From Methylotenera_A sp046594885 (GTDB lineage: Bacteria > Pseudomonadota > Gammaproteobacteria > Burkholderiales > Methylophilaceae): DNA of 8,607 nt. Positions 5,577 to 8,607 of the stretch are shown here, piece by piece. The notes below the pieces were generated by a model that was given only the letters and a program-made list of their open reading frames with translations, searched no databases and was not told where the DNA came from. How positions within the stretch are numbered: position 1 is the stretch's first letter; each line of letters starts with the position of its first letter. Made by a program: the position numbers and the translations under genes. The stretch lies in the NCBI GenBank assembly GCA_046594885.1, contig JBKJRD010000045.1, positions 1 through 8,607 on the forward strand. Direction: 5' to 3'.

Positions 5577-6734
5577 CTAATGAATTTCAGTGGGCGCCAA
5601 TTCAACATGCGCTAGCGGCATAATTAATCGCAATTTTGTGCCTTGTTTTGGTGCGCTCTGCACCATTATCTCGCCACCAAAATGCCCTGCGCGTTCGCGC
5701 ATACCAATAATGCCGTAGGCTTGTGGATGTGAAAATGTACTCATTTCTGCTCCACAGCCATCGTCATTGACTTCAATAATTAAAAAATGCTTTTGAGTGT
5801 GCAGTAAAATTTGTACTTGTTGTGCTTTGGCATGGCGGGCTACATTGCTTAGCATTTCTTGAAAAATACGAAAAATGGCCGTCGCTTTAAGGCCGTCTGG
5901 TGCAGGTGTATGTCCAAGTTGCAGCTGAAAATCACAAGTCAATTCGCTGGTATCCATAAACTCTTCTACCTGCCATTCTAATGCTGCCCACAAACCCTCA
6001 TGGTCTAGAATACTGGGGCGTAAATCGGTCATAATGCGCCCCACATTTTCAACGGCTATGTCTATTAGGCGCGCCATGCTGTGGCATTTTTGTATCAGTG
6101 CAGGCTGCTCTGACAATCGATTAGATAACCAACCCACATCTAGCTTTAGCGCAATCAGTAAACTACCCAGTTCATCATGAATTTCACGCGCAATTCGTGT
6201 GCGCTCTTCTTCACGAATACTGTGCAGATGCGCTGATAAATTGCGTACATTCATCAAAGCCTCACTTAAATCTTGTGTGCGATTAACCACTTGCTTTTCT
6301 AGGCGTAGCCGCGTTTGACGCAAAATATCTTCATGGTATTTACGTTCAGAAATATCCACAAAAGTAACCACGGCACCCAAAATGACGCCATTTTCAAGCA
6401 TCGGGTTAGATGAATACTCCACCGCAAAGCGCGTGCCATTGGCGCGCCACAACACATCTTGATCTATGCGGCAAGATTTACCCTGCAAAAAAGCCTGAAA
6501 AATAGGGCAATCTTGCTCTGCATAGTGGCTACCATCGGGCTTTGCATGATGAATTAAATTATGCATATTTTTGCCTAACACTTGCCTGGGTTCATAACCT
6601 AAAAGTGCAGCACCAGCGCGGTTAATAAAGGTACATTGCCCCGCCATATTAATGCCGTAAATGCCCTCACTGGTCGATTCAAGTAACAGCTTAAGTGGAT
6701 CGTGCCACGATGATTTATTGGCGCTCTCTAGCAT
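5577..6734 (-). CDS. Soluble PAS-domain sensor histidine kinase, NarX/DegS (HisKA_3) type
   Basis: Cytoplasmic sensor kinase of 385 residues with no signal peptide or membrane segment. A PAS domain (about 11-130) ends with the PAC-like AVVTFVDISERK. A coiled-coil-prone linker (135-170) leads to the HisKA_3 dimerisation domain with phospho-acceptor His186 (REEERTRIAREIHDELG). An HATPase domain (about 285-375) has the N-box around Asn297 (FQEMLSNVARHA), DDGCG at 324-328 and GIIGMRERAGHFGG. This class pairs with NarL/LuxR-type regulators, as found directly downstream. The PAS domain carries a His- and Cys-containing segment (His62-His63, DGSHY 67-71, CPI 76-78, Cys88) that could be part of its ligand or cofactor site. 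The signal sensed is unknown. ATG 6734 has no clear Shine-Dalgarno, so the start is the least certain point. Confidence 0.92.
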   Translation of the reverse strand: MLESANKSSWHDPLKLLLESTSEGIYGINMAGQCTFINRAGAALLGYEPRQVLGKNMHNLIHHAKPDGSHYAEQDCPIFQAFLQGKSCRIDQDVLWRANGTRFAVEYSSNPMLENGVILGAVVTFVDISERKYHEDILRQTRLRLEKQVVNRTQDLSEALMNVRNLSAHLHSIREEERTRIAREIHDELGSLLIALKLDVGWLSNRLSEQPALIQKCHSMARLIDIAVENVGRIMTDLRPSILDHEGLWAALEWQVEEFMDTSELTCDFQLQLGHTPAPDGLKATAIFRIFQEMLSNVARHAKAQQVQILLHTQKHFLIIEVNDDGCGAEMSTFSHPQAYGIIGMRERAGHFGGEIMVQSAPKQGTKLRLIMPLAHVELAPTEIH

Positions 6735-6763
6735 TAATTATCACAGCATAAAATTGTCATCTC

Positions 6764-6775
6764 TGCATTAATGCA
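6764..6775. promoter_or_regulatory. 12-bp palindrome upstream of the histidine kinase
   Basis: TGCATTAATGCA is a perfect palindrome, 30 bases before the kinase ATG, in the 230-base gap shared with the divergent yidB gene. It could be an operator in the kinase promoter or leader. It is AT-rich, so chance is not excluded. No convincing -35/-10 pair was found on either strand of the gap. Confidence 0.3.
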
Positions 6776-6964
6776 ATTAGCATACCAATATCCATCAACA
6801 ACTTTTCAAACTGCTATTTTGATGACATTACGCGCAGAAAATTTTATGCTAAATGACTTTAAATCAGCATTCAGCACGGTTAATCAGGTTTACTACGGTT
6901 ATATTGATTTACACTATGAATGCAAGCGTGGGATGTTGGTTAATTAATCGCAACGGAGATCATT

Positions 6965-7354
6965 ATGGGCTTATTTGATAGCATCGCAGGAGCAGTTTTA
7001 GGCAAAACGGCTGGTGAACAAGGCAATATGGCGCAAGTAGCAATCGATTTATTTAACCAAAATGGTGGTTTAAGCGGCATTTTAGATAAATTTAAAGAAA
7101 ATGGTTTGGGTGAAACGGCTGCATCTTGGGTTGGTACGGGTGAAAATTTGTCTATTTCTGCCGAACAAATTTCTGCTGTTTTGGGTGATGGGGCGATTGC
7201 AGATTTAGCGGCTAAGTTTGGCATAAGCCCTGAAACAATTAGCGCACAAATTGCGGAGCATTTACCAAGAGTGGTCGATAAATTAACCCCGAATGGGGAA
7301 GTGCCCGCTGATTCGGGCAATTTTTTATCGACGATGATAGGCATGTTAAAATAA
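6965..7354 (+). CDS. yidB: YidB-family (DUF937) protein
   Basis: Small soluble protein of 129 residues, close to the size of E. coli YidB. It starts with the family hallmark MGLFDSIAGAVLG. A glycine-rich helical region follows (NGGLSGILDKFKENGLGETAASWVGTGEN, around residues 33-61). The second half is helical, with LSISAEQISAVLG and AIADLAAKFGISPETISAQIAEHLPRVVDKLTP, then GEVP. There is no signal peptide or membrane segment. The biochemical role of the family is not established. A good GGAG lies six bases before the ATG at 6965, and a strong terminator follows, so it appears monocistronic. It is divergent from the kinase gene and probably unrelated to it. Confidence 0.92.
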   Translation: MGLFDSIAGAVLGKTAGEQGNMAQVAIDLFNQNGGLSGILDKFKENGLGETAASWVGTGENLSISAEQISAVLGDGAIADLAAKFGISPETISAQIAEHLPRVVDKLTPNGEVPADSGNFLSTMIGMLK

Positions 7355-7378
7355 ACAATTGATTTTTATATATTCACC

Positions 7379-7415
7379 AAACTTTAAAGGGTGCCAGCGC
7401 ACCCTTTAAAGTTTT
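7379..7415 (+). terminator. Intrinsic terminator after yidB
   Basis: A perfect 16-bp stem (7379-7394 with 7399-7414), GC-rich towards the top (GGGTGC/GCACCC), has the 4-base loop CAGC and ends in GTTTT. It starts 25 bases after the yidB stop and separates it from uppP. The stem is symmetric with an AAAC start, so it may also work in the opposite direction. Confidence 0.85.
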
Positions 7416-7458
7416 GTAAACCTGATAAAATAAACTTAACACTTAAAAAGCACCAATT

Positions 7459-8256
7459 ATGGATTTAATATTACTTTTAAAAGCATTTATTTTGGGCATT
7501 GTAGAAGGCGTCACCGAGTTTTTACCCATCAGCAGTACAGGCCATTTAATCGTAGTTGGCGATTTGCTGGATTTTAACGATGACAAAGGCAAGATTTTTG
7601 AAATTGTGATTCAGCTAGGTGCGATTTTGGCGGTTTGTTTTGAATTCAGACAGCGCTTAATCAATACCGTTACGCACATGACAAAAGAGGCCTCTGCTCA
7701 GCATTTTGTGATGAACTTAGTCATTGCATTTATCCCTGCCGGCGTTTTGGGCTTGCTGCTACATGGGTATATAAAAGAATATTTATTTTCACCCATTACA
7801 GTCGCCATTGCGTTGATTATCGGTGGCTTTGCCATTTTATTGATTGAAAAATATGCCAAAAATGCAACAACTGAACAAATTGAAACCATTACTAAAATGC
7901 AAGCATTTAAAATTGGTTTAGCGCAATCACTCGCTATGGTGCCAGGTATTTCACGATCTGGCGCAACCATTTTAGGCGGCATGGTGTTTGGCTTAACGCG
8001 CCAAACCGCCACTGAGTTTTCATTCTTTTTAGCGATTCCGATCATGTTTGCCGCAACTGGATACGACTTACTCAAAAGCTGGCAATTATTAAGCACGGCC
8101 GATATTCCGATGTTTGCTGTGGGGTTTGTGACCGCGTTTTTATCGGCATTATTGGTGATTAAAATATTAATCAAATATGTTGCTAACCATGATTTCACAG
8201 CATTTGCATGGTATCGCATTGTGTTTGGCGTGCTTGTATTAGGCTACTTTTGGTAA
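7459..8256 (+). CDS. uppP: Undecaprenyl-diphosphatase UppP/BacA
   Basis: Integral inner-membrane enzyme that removes a phosphate from undecaprenyl pyrophosphate, recycling the lipid carrier for peptidoglycan and other cell-surface polymers; overproduction confers bacitracin resistance. The 265 residues match the family length (E. coli 273). The first signature EGVTEFLPISSTGHL holds Glu16, Glu20, Ser26 and His29, matching E. coli Glu17/Glu21/Ser27/His30. The second signature PGISRSGATI (162-171) holds catalytic Arg166. About seven to eight hydrophobic segments are visible. ATG 7459 has only a weak A-rich ribosome binding site, but the N-terminus MDLILLLKAFILGIVEG is the standard one. It is preceded by the yidB terminator, so it needs its own promoter, which is not obvious in the 40-base gap. 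Confidence 0.97.
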   Translation: MDLILLLKAFILGIVEGVTEFLPISSTGHLIVVGDLLDFNDDKGKIFEIVIQLGAILAVCFEFRQRLINTVTHMTKEASAQHFVMNLVIAFIPAGVLGLLLHGYIKEYLFSPITVAIALIIGGFAILLIEKYAKNATTEQIETITKMQAFKIGLAQSLAMVPGISRSGATILGGMVFGLTRQTATEFSFFLAIPIMFAATGYDLLKSWQLLSTADIPMFAVGFVTAFLSALLVIKILIKYVANHDFTAFAWYRIVFGVLVLGYFW

Positions 8257-8346
8257 ACGATTCAATTGTTCCTAAACGCCAAATTGATTAAGATAAACGC
8301 TAAGTTTGCACAGCAGCATGACTATTTGCTTAAGTAGAGAGACCAG

Positions 8347-8607
8347 ATGAATAAATACATTAAATATGCACTTTATACTATCGGCGCAATTGTTTTGCTG
8401 GCCTTGCTGGTGGCGGCTTATTTTGCTGCAACGTTTAACCCAAATGATTACAAAGATGAGATTATTCAGCTGGTTAAAGATAAAAAAGACCGCACACTAA
8501 CAATTGAAGGCGATATTGCATTGAGTTTTTGGCCTAAAATTGGCGCCGATTTAGGTAAGCTTTCTATCTCTGAGCACAAATCTGACAAAGAATTTGCTTC
8601 GGTAAAT
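8347..8607 (+). CDS. AsmA-family protein, N-terminal part (runs off window)
   Basis: Only 87 codons are visible, open to the window edge. After ATG 8347 (purine-rich AGAGAG upstream) comes a short basic start MNKYIKYAL, one membrane segment (about 7-29), and then FNPNDYKDEIIQLVKDKKDRTLTIEGDIALSFWPKIG, a clear AsmA N-terminal signature. AsmA-family proteins are inner-membrane-anchored, mostly periplasmic proteins linked to envelope lipid transport and outer-membrane homeostasis. It lies 90 bases after uppP in the same direction, and no terminator is seen between them, so co-transcription is possible. The specific subfamily cannot be told from this fragment. Confidence 0.88.
   Translation, partial: MNKYIKYALYTIGAIVLLALLVAAYFAATFNPNDYKDEIIQLVKDKKDRTLTIEGDIALSFWPKIGADLGKLSISEHKSDKEFASVN

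Noticed and set aside
6940..7344. Long open frame antisense to yidB
   Set aside because: Proline/serine/alanine-rich composition typical of a reverse-strand shadow; the plus-strand YidB reading has the family hallmark and a good GGAG.
7698..8219. Long open frame on the minus strand opposite uppP
   Set aside because: It lies fully inside a clearly recognised gene, has no ribosome binding site context and no family resemblance; it is a shadow of the membrane-protein codons.

Overview
The window looks like chromosomal DNA of a gammaproteobacterial or betaproteobacterial type. Moderately AT-rich codon use and the overall gene set suggest a low-GC betaproteobacterium such as a Methylophilaceae methylotroph. 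That placement is an impression from protein style, not a measured result.

Layout, left to right. (1) About 1-872, plus strand: an RluF-type 23S rRNA pseudouridine synthase whose 5' end probably lies outside the window. (2) 873-984: a convergent gap with a perfect 12-bp inverted repeat. (3) 985-4750, minus strand: a four-gene cluster, read right to left as Tat-exported substrate-binding protein, permease, ATPase, cyanase. The order and content match the cynABDS cyanate-uptake and cyanase operon known from cyanobacteria, although each transporter subunit alone would be called nitrate/sulfonate/bicarbonate (NrtABC-like). (4) 4751-4906: a regulatory-looking gap with a long near-perfect inverted repeat made of alternating TGTAG/CTACA units. 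(5) 4907-6734, minus strand: a NarL/FixJ-family response regulator and a soluble PAS histidine kinase, 19 bp apart and in the same direction as the cyn genes. (6) 6735-6964: a divergent intergenic region with a 12-bp palindrome. (7) 6965-7354, plus strand: a YidB/DUF937 protein followed by a strong intrinsic terminator. (8) 7459-8256, plus strand: undecaprenyl-diphosphatase UppP/BacA. (9) 8347 to the window end, plus strand: the N-terminus of an AsmA-family protein.

How the genes may work together: the ABC transporter would import cyanate (possibly also nitrite or nitrate), and cyanase would convert it with bicarbonate to ammonia and CO2, giving a nitrogen source or detoxification. The kinase and regulator next to it, with the operator-like repeat array immediately upstream of the transporter, suggest that this operon is under dedicated two-component control. 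That differs from the LysR-type CynR of E. coli and from NtcA in cyanobacteria. The control link is inference from position only. The flanking genes (rRNA modification, YidB, cell-wall lipid recycling, AsmA) are ordinary housekeeping genes, so the cyn and two-component block reads as an accessory insert in a conserved background.
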